A stretch of 64,000 bases of DNA from the NCBI GenBank assembly GCA_035048485.1, contig CM068588.1, forward strand, positions 28,035,769-28,099,768, written 5' to 3'. The notes under the pieces are model-generated. The model ran no database searches. It saw nothing but the letters and a program-made list of their open reading frames with translations, and was not told where the DNA came from. Below, piece after piece: positions 11,851 through 24,419 of the stretch; positions within the stretch are counted from its first letter, which is position 1, and each line of letters opens with the position of its first letter. Both the position numbers and the translations under genes were made by a program. Source of the DNA: Pteria penguin (Eukaryota; Mollusca; Bivalvia; Pterioida; Pteriidae).

Positions 11851-12613
11851 GAAAATATATTATTGTTTAATAAAACATTTGATCCGGCCGCATTGTGATA
11901 AAATATTAGAATCACAAATTATTGGCACCAAATTGATTCCTTTGTAATTACTAATTTCATCCGTAACTATGCATGGTCTGTAATTGTTGAAGACTGAACT
12001 AATAAATGTTACAACATATATACGTGAATTAATTTTGTGCACCATATGTGCATTTTGACTACTTATGTCTCTTGAATATTTTAAGAGGAAACTCAGTACC
12101 AAGTATTCGGGTTTGTCCCCCTTTCAGGTAAACATGTAAATAGATAAATTCTACTTCTCTGTAATCGTAGGTATTTTTTCAGTTATTCTCGTAATTTATT
12201 TTGTCTGGCATCACTGTTTGATTCGAACATTAAATTTAAATTATTGACGCTGGATTTTTAGTTCCCTGCTTTACAAACTTTTATGCTGCATACACAAATA
12301 TTCCTGAATCAAAAATTTTATCATTCTAATTTTATTTTACAATTACATGTATGCATGAAATACGTTTTATACATGCAGTATGCATATCCGATTCCATTAT
12401 GTTAACTGGGTATTTGAAATCTTGAAGATATCTATGAACGCTACTGAAGCGTCGTCTGATGGAGTCATGTTTGTATTCACTTACGTTTTATTTTCTCATC
12501 GGCAAAAATATTCGGACCAAATAGATATTCAGTTCAGTAGGAAAGATTACCTGAATGGACCGCATTTCCCGATTCATCTCATTACACTTCTGATGAGGCC
12601 TCTTAAAGGCCGG

Positions 12614-14268
12614 TGTAATATAGTAGTTTTTCCCCCGGAAAAATGGCTATATAGTAGTTTTTCCCCATGGCGGAAAAACTACTATATAGTAGTCTTTCCC
12701 CCATAGTAGTTTTCCCCCTTATGTAACGGTTTGGAAATTATACACGTTCGTTCTGTTTCAGTCAGATAACATTTGAAATACAAATGTACTATAGTAAGAG
12801 CCTGTGGATCAAACCGATGGTGTTATGGTTAATGTGTTTCTATATACTGTTAAGTGTTTTGTTTGTGTGTGTTTATTTTTTATTTTATTTATTTATTTAC
12901 AAGTCTTTCTTTTTATATATTTACCATAGTATGCTAATTTCTTCTATTATTTCATTGTTAAAACTGTCGTTTACTTGCGTATAGATGGCAGTCATGACGT
13001 CAGGCTGTGACTCAAAATTCGATCCCAGGCAACTTTTCGTAATACATCATAACTAGGAATTTATTAATCAAAATGTTCCAATGATAAATATAAGAGTTGA
13101 ACGTGCAAGAATTCCGTGAACATTCATTTCCTAAATAAATTAAGATAGATGCATTATAAATATCACAATTTCGCTCATCGTGTACAGAGCACATGATGAA
13201 CATTAGAATAACAGAAGGGAATTCCACCCAGGTGTTCACGATTTGCAATCTACGACAAGGCTTGTCTAGTCGCAGATGTTATAAATCATGAGCACAAGAA
13301 TGTGATCTCCTTGTCCCTTACGCAAAGTATGAAAGGTTTCATCTTAAAATATCTATATGCTAAGTTTCAAAGCTCTACGCCCTTTTGTGTAGAAGATATA
13401 GTCAAGGTTAAAGTTTTTTGAAAAGTAGGTCACACTATGAGGTCAAGGTCATTAGGTCAAAAGTCATGGTCCCCAATAAAAGATCTTATCACAAGTAATC
13501 TATAAATGAAGTTCAAAAACCATTCTCCTTTTTGTACAAAAGATACAGCCAATGTTTAAGTTTTTGAAAAGGCAGAGCATCAAGGTCAAAGTGACTAGTT
13601 AAAAAATCATGGTCCCAAATAAAAGGTCTCATCACAAGAAAACTATATGTCTAGTTTCAAAGCCTTGTACCTCTTGGTACAAACGATATAGTCAAGGTTT
13701 TTGCCACAGGGTAAGAATCACAGACAGGTCAAAAACTAGATGCACCCGAATTTCATTCCGGGGGCATAAAAACGAACTTGTTTTTCTTTTTTCCATTTGT
13801 ATATATAGAGATTTTTCGGATGAAATAAGGGTATCTCGAAAGAAATTCTAGTAGATAAATCTCTGTTCTAAATATATGCATTTGTATGTGGAAAAGAGAT
13901 CAAAATTGAAGACATTTTTACTTAAGAAAATGAGATATCTCTAAATTAATTGGATATATCTCCGTATCAAAATTGGAGATATCTCTATTTTAAATAGAAA
14001 TCTATTTATTCTTAACAAGGTAACAAGCTGGATTTACCGACATGTATGTGTAATAAGAAAATCCGGGATTTCACTTTGGGGGCGGGGGGGGGGATCCACT
14101 ATATAGTGGTTAACCCCGGGGTAAAATGGCTATAAGAGGGGGGAATGGCTATATAGCCAAATTTCCCCCGGGGGAAAAACTACTATGTAGCCATTTTTCA
14201 GGGGGGGGGGGCTACTATATAGCCATTTTCCGGGGGGAAATGGCTAGGGGGAAAACTACTGTATAACA
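12614..14268. mobile_element. 1.65-kb inverted-repeat element flanked by CCGG
   Basis: The paralogous block runs uninterrupted (AAAGGCCGGTACACACTATG near 49060), while this copy has 1655 bases inserted at the CCGG. Ends are TGTAATATAGTAGTTTT... and ...AAAACTACTGTATAACA, a near-perfect inverted repeat, with CCGG on both sides (12610-12613 and 14269-14272). Subterminal blocks of ~110 bp (left) and ~190 bp (right, 14077-14268) are built from palindromic AAAACTACTATATAGTAG and G/C-tract modules. The interior holds GGTCAAGGTCA-type repeats and no transposase. This is a foldback-like non-autonomous DNA element. Confidence 0.65.
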
Positions 14269-14799
14269 CCGGTTCACACTATGTAATTGATCTCACGAGA
14301 CAAATTGCATGTAACTTTATTTGCATGCGACCCGAAGTAAACAAGCAGCTACCTATTTTATATGATTTCGCTAATTTTCCCTACAGATAAGTAAACAAAT
14401 ATTTATTTTTTATGTAATATTGGTCTTTTTATAGAAGATCAATGCATGACTTTTACTTGGGTTTGGGCATTTGTATAGTACTTGGTGTCAAGAAGAGTAA
14501 GTCAGTACCACACTAGGTATATGATATGCATGTTGCATGCATGGTCCGAATGAAATGCTTGTCGTTATTCTGTATAGAAACTTGGTTCTGAATTCTGAAT
14601 TATGATTACTTCATATGATGTATAAATATACTAAGAAAAAAGAAAAGAAATTCGTACCGCATTCCATTTTAACTTCCTGACTTTATACAGGAACATGAAA
14701 TTATAAACGTTAATGTCGTTACAAACAAGGGTGTGTTTTCTCTACAGCATGCACGCGCAGGCCGATATAAACTACCGAATACTCAATTTGGCATTCGTA

Positions 14800-15130
14800 C
14801 TCTTCTGGTGAATGACAAGGTCTGACAAGGTCTGGCTGAGATGCATGTGAAATATGTATGATTGGTATGAGTGATATTCACTTTGTATGCATTGTTCGAC
14901 TAAGTTGTATGCATTTTTCAAATGAATTCCATGTTGTACATATCAATAGTCCAAGTGAGAAACATGTATGTATGGTCCGAATGAGATGCATTTTGTGCAT
15001 GGTCCTAGCGAGAGTCATGTTTTATGCATGATCCAAGAGAGAGACATGTTTTATGCATGGTCCAAGCGAGAGACATGTTTTATGCATGGTCCAAGAGAGA
15101 GACATGTTTTATGCAATGTTCGAGTGAAAT
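14800..15130 (+). repeat. Minisatellite B, third block
   Basis: Several near-identical GACATGTTTTATGCATGGTCCAAG units occur at 15005-15115. This is the most homogeneous part of the family in the window and suggests recent local amplification. The paralogous block is 49620-49990. Confidence 0.6.
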
Positions 15131-17853
15131 CTTAACGTAACCGCATTCTGTCTAAGCCTTCCAAAATTCGGATCATATCATTTTGGGATCTTCTTGTGCA
15201 TGGTGCCTTAGTGTACTCAAATACATAAAATTCTACAATCTAAAACAATTAGTCAACAAATCACCGACGGAATAAAAGACCTTTTACCTAGTGATAGAGC
15301 TGTGATATGTAAGATACTGACCAAAGAATGGCAATGGAATTGAACAATTAAAGTTTACTCAACTATTGTAATATAACTTAGGCAGGGTGTACACAGTATT
15401 TATATTCAAATGTCTTTTTCAGTAACTGTAGCACAAGCAAAACTATCATGAATGGAATAAATGAAGGTAAGTAAGTAAAATAATGTATGAATATATATAT
15501 GTATGTATATAAAGTATGGATATAATAAATGTAAGGAAATATAAACGAGTCTCAAATTCGTTCACCGTATGTGTACATCGACAATTGCCTCAGCAGTGAT
15601 TCTCTAGGCCGAAATGTAGACATCGGAAGAATAGATATTTTAGATATTTTATTATATATTCAAAGTCAATACAGAGGCACTGATGGCTTCGCTTATGATA
15701 CTCCCGGGAACAAATAGTCCAAGAGCACATGTTAAAGGGACTGCGATACATTTCATATAACATTTATTTTGACTATGCATAGTGGAACAATTTCTTTTTC
15801 GTCTTTGTGTTCCAGACATTAATTGTTAGTGTTGCAGGAATACAGGAATGCAGGAATGTTAGTAATACAGGACTCGTTAATTCATCAGGGGTTGATAGTT
15901 TGGCCTTTGTTCCAATAAATGTCCACTATGGTACCTTAATACCAGAGTGATTTTGAATTTGCAGTAGCATTAGGTACAAATTGTGCATATGGTGCAGCAA
16001 GTTAATAGAGGTATATTTTGTCTTTTTTATCATAACCACTGGGTCCATACTTTTATAAAACGAGGTTTCACCACCTTTGCTATATGTGCTACTGTATTGA
16101 AAAAAACCCCCAAAACTTACTATTATGAAAATCTTGAAGCATAGGTCTATTCTGAGATAGTGATTTTCCCTTCTAGGCCCACGTACTAATCGGTTTGCTC
16201 TTCGAGTATTTTAGCTTTCCTCAGTTTGGCCTATGTCTCACTGAAGTGACATAAACTGTCGCAATGAGCGTATGGCGCAATTAATCATAGGTATCATTAC
16301 ATGTATATATTTTTCTATGTTCATTACTACCACTGGGTAGGAATAAATATAAAGTGTTTCTGTACTGTCTAGAAAGTAATAGCGGTAAATATGTTATTAT
16401 GTTGATTACCTTTGTATATTATTTTTATTTGCAGTATATTTACATTTTCATGCTGTCATATTATATTACTGTAACAGGATGCCCATTAGGTAAAATCGGA
16501 ACAAATTGTACAGAGACATGTCCTTCAATGTATTATGGAGCTGGCTATGAATCTAAATGCAATTGTGCATCTGAAATCTGTTCACCAGAATTAGGATGTA
16601 TATTTGTAAAGGGTGAGAAAATTTCAATTTCTGATTTGATTTTTAGGGGTGTTCATATTTATTTTCATATTTAGTTCGTATAATGATCCCCTTAAACACA
16701 CTTATTCTTATAAACTTGTTCTGAAGTTGAGTGGCAATGTTACTTTAATTTTGTGTTGAAAAGTTTTTATCGTTTTGTTGGGCATTTATGGGTATGAGGG
16801 AGTGTCAAAGAAAAAGAAAAGGCATTTATACCCCCTTTATATCTTATATGTTTGCTTTTTCACAACAACATAACATCTTGATATTTCAGTGCTTCATATT
16901 TTACTTTGAACCATTTACAGTTAATGTGTAAAATAATTCTTTTCCCGTGATAAAAATATGTTCTTTCACATAAATGCACTGTAAATATGCATGGGAATTA
17001 AACAGTTCTCTATCAGTATAACTCTCCTTAAAATTATGATACTATATTTAAGTATTATATTCATACCAGTTTATTTATATAACTACACTTATATAACAGC
17101 AATTGTTTGTTTGTTTATGCACGTGTATGTCTGTAAATAGGAACTACAAATTCTTATTCATAATCCTGAGTAATCGTTTAATTTCATTTTCGAAGGGAAA
17201 CCTACATATCTTATTTTGTGGTGCACATTACTTGTTACATGTATCCTAGCAATCGGCGTTGTCATCTTCATTCAGCGGCGATATTGGTAAGATTTTTCCG
17301 TTCTAGCCAGCAGGAGACATTCACTTTTCGTAGGCGCTTAAATTCCATCAACATTTAATATACGTTTTACCACATACAGCTTTTAACTGTTTTTGCCTTC
17401 GTGCTGATGTAGAATACACTTACCTAGTGTATAGTTTTATTATTTTCTCAAATCTCACTGCATCTGATTCCGTTATTCCATTGAAAATTAATTTGCCCTC
17501 GAATTTCAAGCTAGTTACAAATATAGAGGTTTTAGCTATTTATTTTGATGGGTCTAAAATTCACTTGTATTTACTACGATTTTTAACATAATAGGATGTT
17601 GATGTGATGGTATTGTCTACCATCATATAGAAGTTTTGTCCGGTCAGTGTAACAGATCCTTCTTGAACTTCAAATATACATGTAGATGTATCTATCTCTG
17701 GATTAAGTTTCTGAAAGACAACATTCAATTAAAGACAACTTTTTAATTTTTAAGATACAACACCAATATAAAATAAAATATTCGTCTCAATCTCAGTCTC
17801 ATAACTTGTGCATTAATATAAATACGAAATAACTCCATTGTATGTACATTAAA

Positions 17854-18112
17854 TTGATTGATTGATTGATTATTGTTTTACGTCACACCACGAATATTTC
17901 ACGTATATGGTGACGGCATCTGCCTGATGCGGGGCATATAAATTTTGACCTTTGCAACGGACCCACCCGAAGCAGCCATACATACCACGACACGGGGCCT
18001 CGGCTTTTACTGTCTCATCCGAAAGACATGACACCGGCATGGCCAGAGCGGGAATCGAACCCCGGCCTCCCGATTAGGAGTCCAGCGCGATACCACTAGG
18101 CCACGCCGGCTT
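17854..18112 (-). mobile_element. SINE with 13-bp target-site duplication, in gene A intron 4
   Basis: TATGTACATTAAA occurs at 17841-17853 and again at 18113-18125, enclosing a 259-bp tRNA-derived SINE. The right end is the tRNA-like head read on the minus strand (GGAATCGAACCCCGGCCTCC, then a reversed A box ending CCACTAGGCCACGCCGGC). The left end is an ATTG repeat tail. The paralogous intron of gene C lacks it, so it postdates the duplication. It is the reference copy for the fragments at 23010, 37310, 39896, 40440, 40920 and 60420. Confidence 0.8.
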
Positions 18113-19367
18113 TATGTACATTAAAATATTATGTATAATGATTTGTGTGAGGTTGAAAGTCCGAGGCAGTAAATTCATATAAGATGTTTGTCTTTCGATT
18201 TATAATTGAATACTTGGTTCAGTTTTATTAACTCTGATTTTATGATAGTGAGGCCCATCGCATATGACTAAGTTCAAATTGATCAAAATGCGTTGTTTGC
18301 AATTTTCACATCAATAATGTATCGAGAAATATTTTTAACATGTAAATCAGAATCATTAGAATATTCATTTTGTTTTCTTCTCGATTCTTAAATTTCATCT
18401 CATTTTGAGTAGAAATAAAGAAATTACGGCAATTTGTAAATAGCTAAAATCATTTAAATATTTAAGGATAACGCGTCGGTACCGCGAGGTGTTTATTTTA
18501 ACTTGTAATTAACGGAGCGCTTAGAATCAATGAGCATAAAAGCGATATGTTCACTGGAGTTGACCGGGGTTACGGTTGTATTAAATCCAGTGAAGTGAGG
18601 TGTTTCAGGTAAATACGTCCATTAACTGTAAACAGCTGATCGCCGAAGCGAAAACGATGGGCGATACGGGCACACATTAGTTTTTTAAATCTACAATTTT
18701 CAGTTTTTATTCATTTCTACCGGCTCATTATATGCGATAAGTATGTTGCCCCCGATTCAATTGATACCATTTTTATAAAAATATACCTAGAAATGACTAC
18801 AGTCCATTAAAAAACAGAAAGATAACGTCATCCTCTCTGCCAAAACAAACGGCCATGTTGTTTTAACGATACAAAACAAAACAATGCCTAAAGTAATTAT
18901 GAAGTAATTATGATTATCCTTTTATTTACAAAGTTTTATTTATCAAAAGTTTCATTTCATCATTCATAATAAACCTACATAAATTTGAAGCACGGCGTGG
19001 CCGCGTGGATTAACACTAACCATGAACGATTATAACATTCTAATTGATAATTATTGGTATTTACATTAATTAAACATTTGACGATTTTATATAGTTTATT
19101 GTAATTTTGTAGCTCTATTATTAACACTGTATGATTTTACACGAGTTTCCTCTGACTAGGCGACTTCCACGTACATGTATATAATTATCTACAGAAATAC
19201 ACATTTCAATGTAATTAATACCAAGAATTGAGATTTTGTTTATATCTAAAAACTTAATTTTAGCATTCCATAGAAGTTGTGTAGCTGTGAATACAGAGCC
19301 TAGTCCTGTAGTAGACGACATTGATGTCACAATCCAGACAATCAGCACAGACGTAACAGATCCATGA

Positions 19368-21830
19368 TGACAAAGTCTTGAATATTGTATTAACTTGTCT
19401 ATTTAAAAGTTCCCTAATTTGTCCTCAGTTGATGAACATTGAGTAGCTATAGTGAAAGGAACTTGTTTTTTTAAAAGTACCCTAATTTCATCCTAGCTGA
19501 TGAATTTCCAGTAGTGAAAAACTGGGTTTATTAAAGGTGGTTTTATTACATGTTGATATAAACGTGAATGTACAATTAAAGTTTAAGTTTACATCTGATT
19601 CAAAGCACATGCAGGTGTGAGCAGAAATCTACATTACATATGTTAGCATATTTTGTAAAACGCAATAATGATAATGGAAGAAAAAGGAATTGGAGAGCAC
19701 TGTCACGTTTATGTTTTTTGTTCACGACTTCATGTAAAAGTCAGTCTAATTTACTTGATTATTTGATATTTTCTTTGTAGTGCATTTGATATGAAGACGC
19801 TAATTTCAATTATATATAATATTTGTTTAGTAATTGGTGTTTGACATTATGTAAAATGTGTATTGTATGGAATATGCAGTGTAGAGATCACGTCGATGGT
19901 AAACATGTTGAATAAAATAATATTTAAGAACTGTGTTAATTTTCCTGTCCATTGACGTGTATTGAAAAAAACCAATAGTCAAACTTAGTGTAATCTGCGA
20001 AGTTATTTCTTATACTTTAATTTTCAAAGACTTAAAACAAATATTATATGGGAAAATGATTTAATATCCCGCAAAACGATTTAGGTCGAAAAACTGACAA
20101 ATCAAACTTCAGCACAAGCCCCCACTTAGTATAAATTTACTATATAATATACAAAAGATTTACAGAAAAAAAACCCTAATTTTATCTTTCTATTTTTATT
20201 TCTTCAATGAAAATCTCATATTTTCTAGTGGTGAACAGACCCCCCCCCCCTTTCCGAAATTTTTCGGAAAACGTAAGTGTAAACGATGGGGTCGGGGCCT
20301 TGAGCAAGCATAAACTTTTGATCACGTCACATATGTATGTACAGTTAACACCCTGTACAAACTTAACGGCATGTAAGATAGTAGATCTATAATTATCATT
20401 CAACTATCTAGATTAATGTATTTTATGTTATTTATCAAAGCTGGCAAAGAAATTCAAGATGTTTGAAATAAGAATTTTCTAAGTCATGTATAAAGCTCAA
20501 ATATATTTACATTATAGATAGTTTTATTGAATTAAAACATGTATTTTGAAAATGATTGAAAATAGAGATGAATGATATCCATCAATGTTTTAAGGTATAC
20601 ATTTTTACTGCAATAAAATGTCAAATAGAATTCAAACTCTGGTATTGAGAAAAGTCATAACTTCTCTGTCTCCTACCACCATAAACATAAACGCTTACTG
20701 TAGTGTTGTGGAGCAGTTGCTAGGTAGTATCTCATACACTATGTGAAACAATGAAAGTCATTATTTTATAAGTATTATTTATTCTGTCATATGTAATATG
20801 GATGAATAGTCAATAATGTATACATAGTAATATTTTATGTCTATAGATACCTGCAACATATTTCTTGCCTCTGTATACCTTTTGCTTCACATGCAACAAG
20901 TAACTATAACCAAGTAAATTGAATAAATAATAAGTTTAATGTATCTTTGAAATGTATCTTAATTTACCGTTTAAAATACCTTTAAGAAGTATACAAGTGT
21001 ATACACACATTGATGCAGATTTTGACAGATGTTGTAACATCTGTGATGTACGAGGCCGGAATTCCGAAATATGGGCAGAGACAGAAAGAAATGTTAGGTG
21101 GTCAAATAACAGAATTCACACTTTGTCTTACGAAAGATTTCAACTAGAAAAGACAAGTAAAAACTCTGACTATCTCAGATAATAGTAGAGACTAAATTGG
21201 TACAACGTCATTATGACTGAAATGCGTGATACTGTATTATCAGAGTAAAAACTTTTTAACAAGGACTTCGATCCAATATGGACGCTAACATTTCGGACAA
21301 TGATTCTTATATAAAGCGCATAAAGTAAGATAACTGCCTCCTTCGTATGACAGAGTTCATCCAGGATATAAGTGATGTCTGCGTACGACAGAATACAAAA
21401 GAAAGACTGAAGGTAAAAGTTCTGACTACGTCGTATGACTGAATTCACCAAGGAAATAGAGATTTGGGTTCGGTTCCATAAGCCTCTCAGAGCCAATGGC
21501 CGCCATCTTGGATCACAGATCGGATTAAAAAACGTGAACTTAGGAGAGGTCTTTGACTATATTCTTCTTGTAAGATCTGGTGAAAATTTCTGTAGCATTG
21601 GTGGAGAATTCGAAAATGTGTCAAACAATCAGGGACCATGGTAGCCCTCTTGGATTATGAATAGGGTCGGAAAACACAAACTCGGTAGAAGACCTTACTT
21701 CGTGTAGGTTTTGGTGAAATTCTGGGGAGCGGTTTTGAAGAAGTCGAAAATATGTCAACCAGATAGGGCAGATGACGGTCAACTTGTATTACGGAGCAGG
21801 TCGATAAACACAAACTTGATAAGTAAAAAA
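19368..21830. other. Intergenic region after gene A, no supported gene
   Basis: Short open frames here show no recognisable domains. About 21040-21440 holds a degenerate ~50-bp repeat (TCGTATGAC(A/T)GAATTCACC...GACAGAAA) also found at 57890-58270. A C9 tract lies near 20241. Otherwise nothing is identified. Confidence 0.5.
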
Positions 21831-22060
21831 CAAAGAAGTACCGAAGGTAAACCATATCTCATAGTCCATGGAATAAAAAGACAATATCGTGACTAGTGTC
21901 ATATTCACACAAATGCGAATCCCAATAAAATCGAGGTGACCAGATGCCCGGGAGGATTAAACGTCCCAGGTTGCATGCAACACCCGTCGCCAAAATCCTG
22001 CAACAACTTTTCAAGTCGATGAGATAAATACATACATATACACGACGAATAAGGAGTCTG
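21830..22060 (-). mobile_element. Penelope-like 3'-end fragment, minus strand
   Basis: Reverse complement of the sequence at 25200-25490 and 46419-46718. It carries CCTCGATTTTATTGGGATTCGC, the GCATCTGGTCACCTC block and the GTTGTTGCAGGATTTTGGCG block. There is no coding capacity; it is a truncated end of the element. Confidence 0.6.
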
Positions 22061-22189
22061 GTGCTTGGTTAAGTGAAATGGATGCCGGAAATCTAACAAG
22101 GGTTGACGTCGTAAGAACGTTTCATTATTTAAGTCATTTTTGTGGGAATACGTTTTATTTCCTCCTTTAAAATTAGGACCGCAGTTAAT

Positions 22190-22640
22190 GACGGCGATGT
22201 CGATTGGTGTGGTTAACCGGTTTACGGGCACCCACCTTCCCACTCATCGTACACGCAGCACAATCAAAGGCAGACATTTAAAGATTTATAAACAGTCTTC
22301 CATATAGAGAACAAGGATCGAGAGGTCATGTAAATTTTAGCACACGAAATGCACTATGGAAGTATATGCTGGTATCAAAAATATGTCAGGCAACGTCAGC
22401 ATAAGTAAACCGTGATCTCATTGCTGTAATCGAGCTCAGATCCTTGATCTGTAGGAGTCCCGACTAACAATCAGAGGGGACGAGGCTCAGGATCGTGTCT
22501 CTTCTGAAAAGGTTTGGACAAGTCCCGTCATAGGGTCCCCACCGCCCTGTTAGTGAGCGTGCAACGCTCAAGTAAAAGTCTGTATAAGGCTGTACAGGGA
22601 CCGAATACAAGACCTACGGTCTTTGCTTTGATCTTGGGGT
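22190..22640 (-). repeat. Dispersed repeat R1, inverted diverged copy
   Basis: It contains the reverse complement of the R1 blocks, including TGGTGTGGTTAACCGGTTTACGGGC and the TAGGGTCCCCACCGCCCTGTTAG segment found at 33910 and 59450. It is more diverged than those two copies. Confidence 0.5.
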
Positions 22641-22779
22641 AATACTCTCGAGTTCGAATGCGCTTAGTTATTTTAGAACTACTGGAAAGGAAATTATCGG
22701 AACCTTAAGCCCTCCTTAGTTTGTACACTAGATCACCGTAGAAATTCGCACGAGAAATTCCGCTGGATACGTATTGTTG

Positions 22780-23540
22780 AAAGAATTTAGATAAAATTTA
22801 TGAATAAAATCTGTAAAATTTACCAAAAGTTTTTAGAAGTTCGTGATACCTATAACCGTGAGTTAGAAGTTTGAAAGTGATTTAAACATTTTTTGCATAC
22901 AAATCCAAAATAGTGCAGGCTCTAGCAAACCGAACCAACTGATTAATATAAATACCATACGATAGGAGTCTAGGGACATCGCCATCTAAATAAGGGAAAT
23001 TAACAATAGGATTGATTGATTATTGTCTTACGTTACTCCACGATTATTTCACGTATATAGTGACGGTATTTGCCTGATGCATTGCATACAAATTTAGACA
23101 TCTGCAAAGGACCCACCCGAAGCAGTGGGGGATCTTTTGCGTGACACGGTACCTCGGTTTGTACTGTCTCACCCGTAAGACAGAACACGGTGTGCCCAGG
23201 GCGGGAATCGAATCTGGGACCTCTCGATTACGATCAAATAATTTTGATATTTAAGTCCAAGAAAAGTGTTTCTGATCAGAAGTATTGGTTTTGTTTAATT
23301 GAAGTTCAGGTGGAGAAATTTCAGTAATGTATTTTTCAATTTAGGGTTATCGATTAATAAATTATCTTCAAGATATGTAGAGTTCTTTTGAACTTGATGT
23401 TGAATGTTGATGTTGAATCGAATGCAATATAAAAATAAATCTCTTATAAGGGGAACCCAGTTAGTGCCCATTGGAATCTCAATAATCTGTTTGACAATAA
23501 AGCCCTCAGCCGGATTCGGTCCTTTATTCTTGATAGAGTT
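22780..23540 (-). mobile_element. Decayed Penelope-like RT (second subfamily) split by a SINE
   Basis: Minus-strand pieces read IEIPMGTN(W)VPL-RDLFLYC (about 23440-23490), then PIVNFPYLDGDVPR-LLSYGIYINQLVRFARAC (22916-23010), then GYRYHELLKTFGKFYR (about 22800-22860). The LDGDVPR variant marks a subfamily different from the 2859 copy. A SINE of about 225 bp (23010-23235) has inserted inside it. Stops and frameshifts abound. Confidence 0.6.
23010..23235 (-). mobile_element. SINE copy inside the RT remnant
   Basis: It starts with the ATTGATTGATTATTG tail and contains the CACGTATATAGTGACGG body and the GGAATCGAATCTGGGACC B box of the 17854 SINE family. It is nested, so it is younger than the RT insertion it interrupts. 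No clear target duplication is seen. Confidence 0.6.
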
Positions 23541-24419
23541 CAAACTGTTGTAGCAGTTGATTTTCCTTGTCTCTTGTGGCGTTTCGCAAGGTTCTCTCCC
23601 AGGGCCCTAATTTTCTAGTATACCGGAGGTGACTGCAGGTTTCCATTCTGTCAAGCTGGTTTTCCAGACTTTTCTTGGCCATGCCTTCATATCTCAAGCT
23701 GAAAAATGGTAGCAATAAAAATAGAACATATATACTTTTTAATTTAGTGCAACATAAGCCTCTTCAGTGATGCTCGTGGCCAAATGATTGGAATTCTCAA
23801 AATATATAAATATTTGAAGAGCAGTGTTGAAACCAAACTGACCCAAAAGTGAACCAAAGAATCTATCTAAGGACAGAGCAAGCCACAGTTGTGAATTTGT
23901 TGGTACCAGTAGGGAACTTATATTGCTTTTTCAACACCCTGACAATGTTTGTTCTTATTTATATCAATGATCTACGAATTTATTTTCCATGGCGCGGTAT
24001 AACTGAAAAATTGTTGAAAGCGACGAAAAACACCAATTAACCAACCAACGAATTTATCTGATCCTCAAAATGTTGAAAACTCGTTTAAAGGTAACGATAT
24101 AGTAATAAATGAATCAAAATCCAATTGTATATTGTTATTAAAATCTCAAAAGATAGAAAAGTAAGAAGACTTTATCAATACTTCAATAACAAACACAAAA
24201 ACACAATTCTATATTTAGTGACTTCAGTGTCGTTAGAGAACTTCCTCGACTTCACGAACATTTCATTATTGTTCCTGCTGACAAGGCAGCTAACAATTAC
24301 ACATTCCTATGTCAGGCATATTATATTAAATGTTAAATAGAAAAGCTTCGATTCATAGCTGGATCTTCTAAGTGTTCCACCAAGCCTCTTTCCATATCTA
24401 ACAGAAATCAAACATGGTC

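Larger units (their letters stand above)
9494..19367 (+). pseudogene. Gene A: EGF/Draper-like receptor, probably decayed (no exon 5, truncated tail)
   Basis: Exon 1, 9494-9573: signal peptide MYLFSDVCCIVCFIKAMYL... ending FAIA, phase 2. Exon 2, 15423-15466: NCSTSKTIMNGINE. Exon 3, 16478-16612: EGF-like module CPLGKIGTNC..., phase 1-1. Exon 4, 17196-17286: KPTYLILWCTLLVTCILAIG..., a clear transmembrane helix followed by QRRY. All four junctions match genes B and C in phase and have GT/AG sites. Three defects are visible. The fourth EGF cysteine is Tyr (GAGYESKC). One residue is missing before the seventh cysteine. The 32-nt exon 5 cannot be found; intron homology breaks near 18237. The tail-like exon 19264-19367 aligns with other tails only at its start and stops at TGA 19365-19367, before the ITAM-like region. 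Splicing exon 4 straight to it gives a quick stop. It could still make a membrane-anchored tailless protein. Confidence 0.7.

Noticed and set aside
11708..11947. 79-codon hydrophobic plus-strand frame (also 48095-48343)
   Set aside because: It lies in the R1 repeat; frame and start are not conserved among copies, and the hydrophobicity follows from T-richness.
12580..12614. Second hammerhead candidate (CTGATGAGGCC... followed by AAGGCC)
   Set aside because: A stem II-like hairpin is present but no GAAA follows and stem I cannot be paired; the paralogue reads CTGATTAGG.
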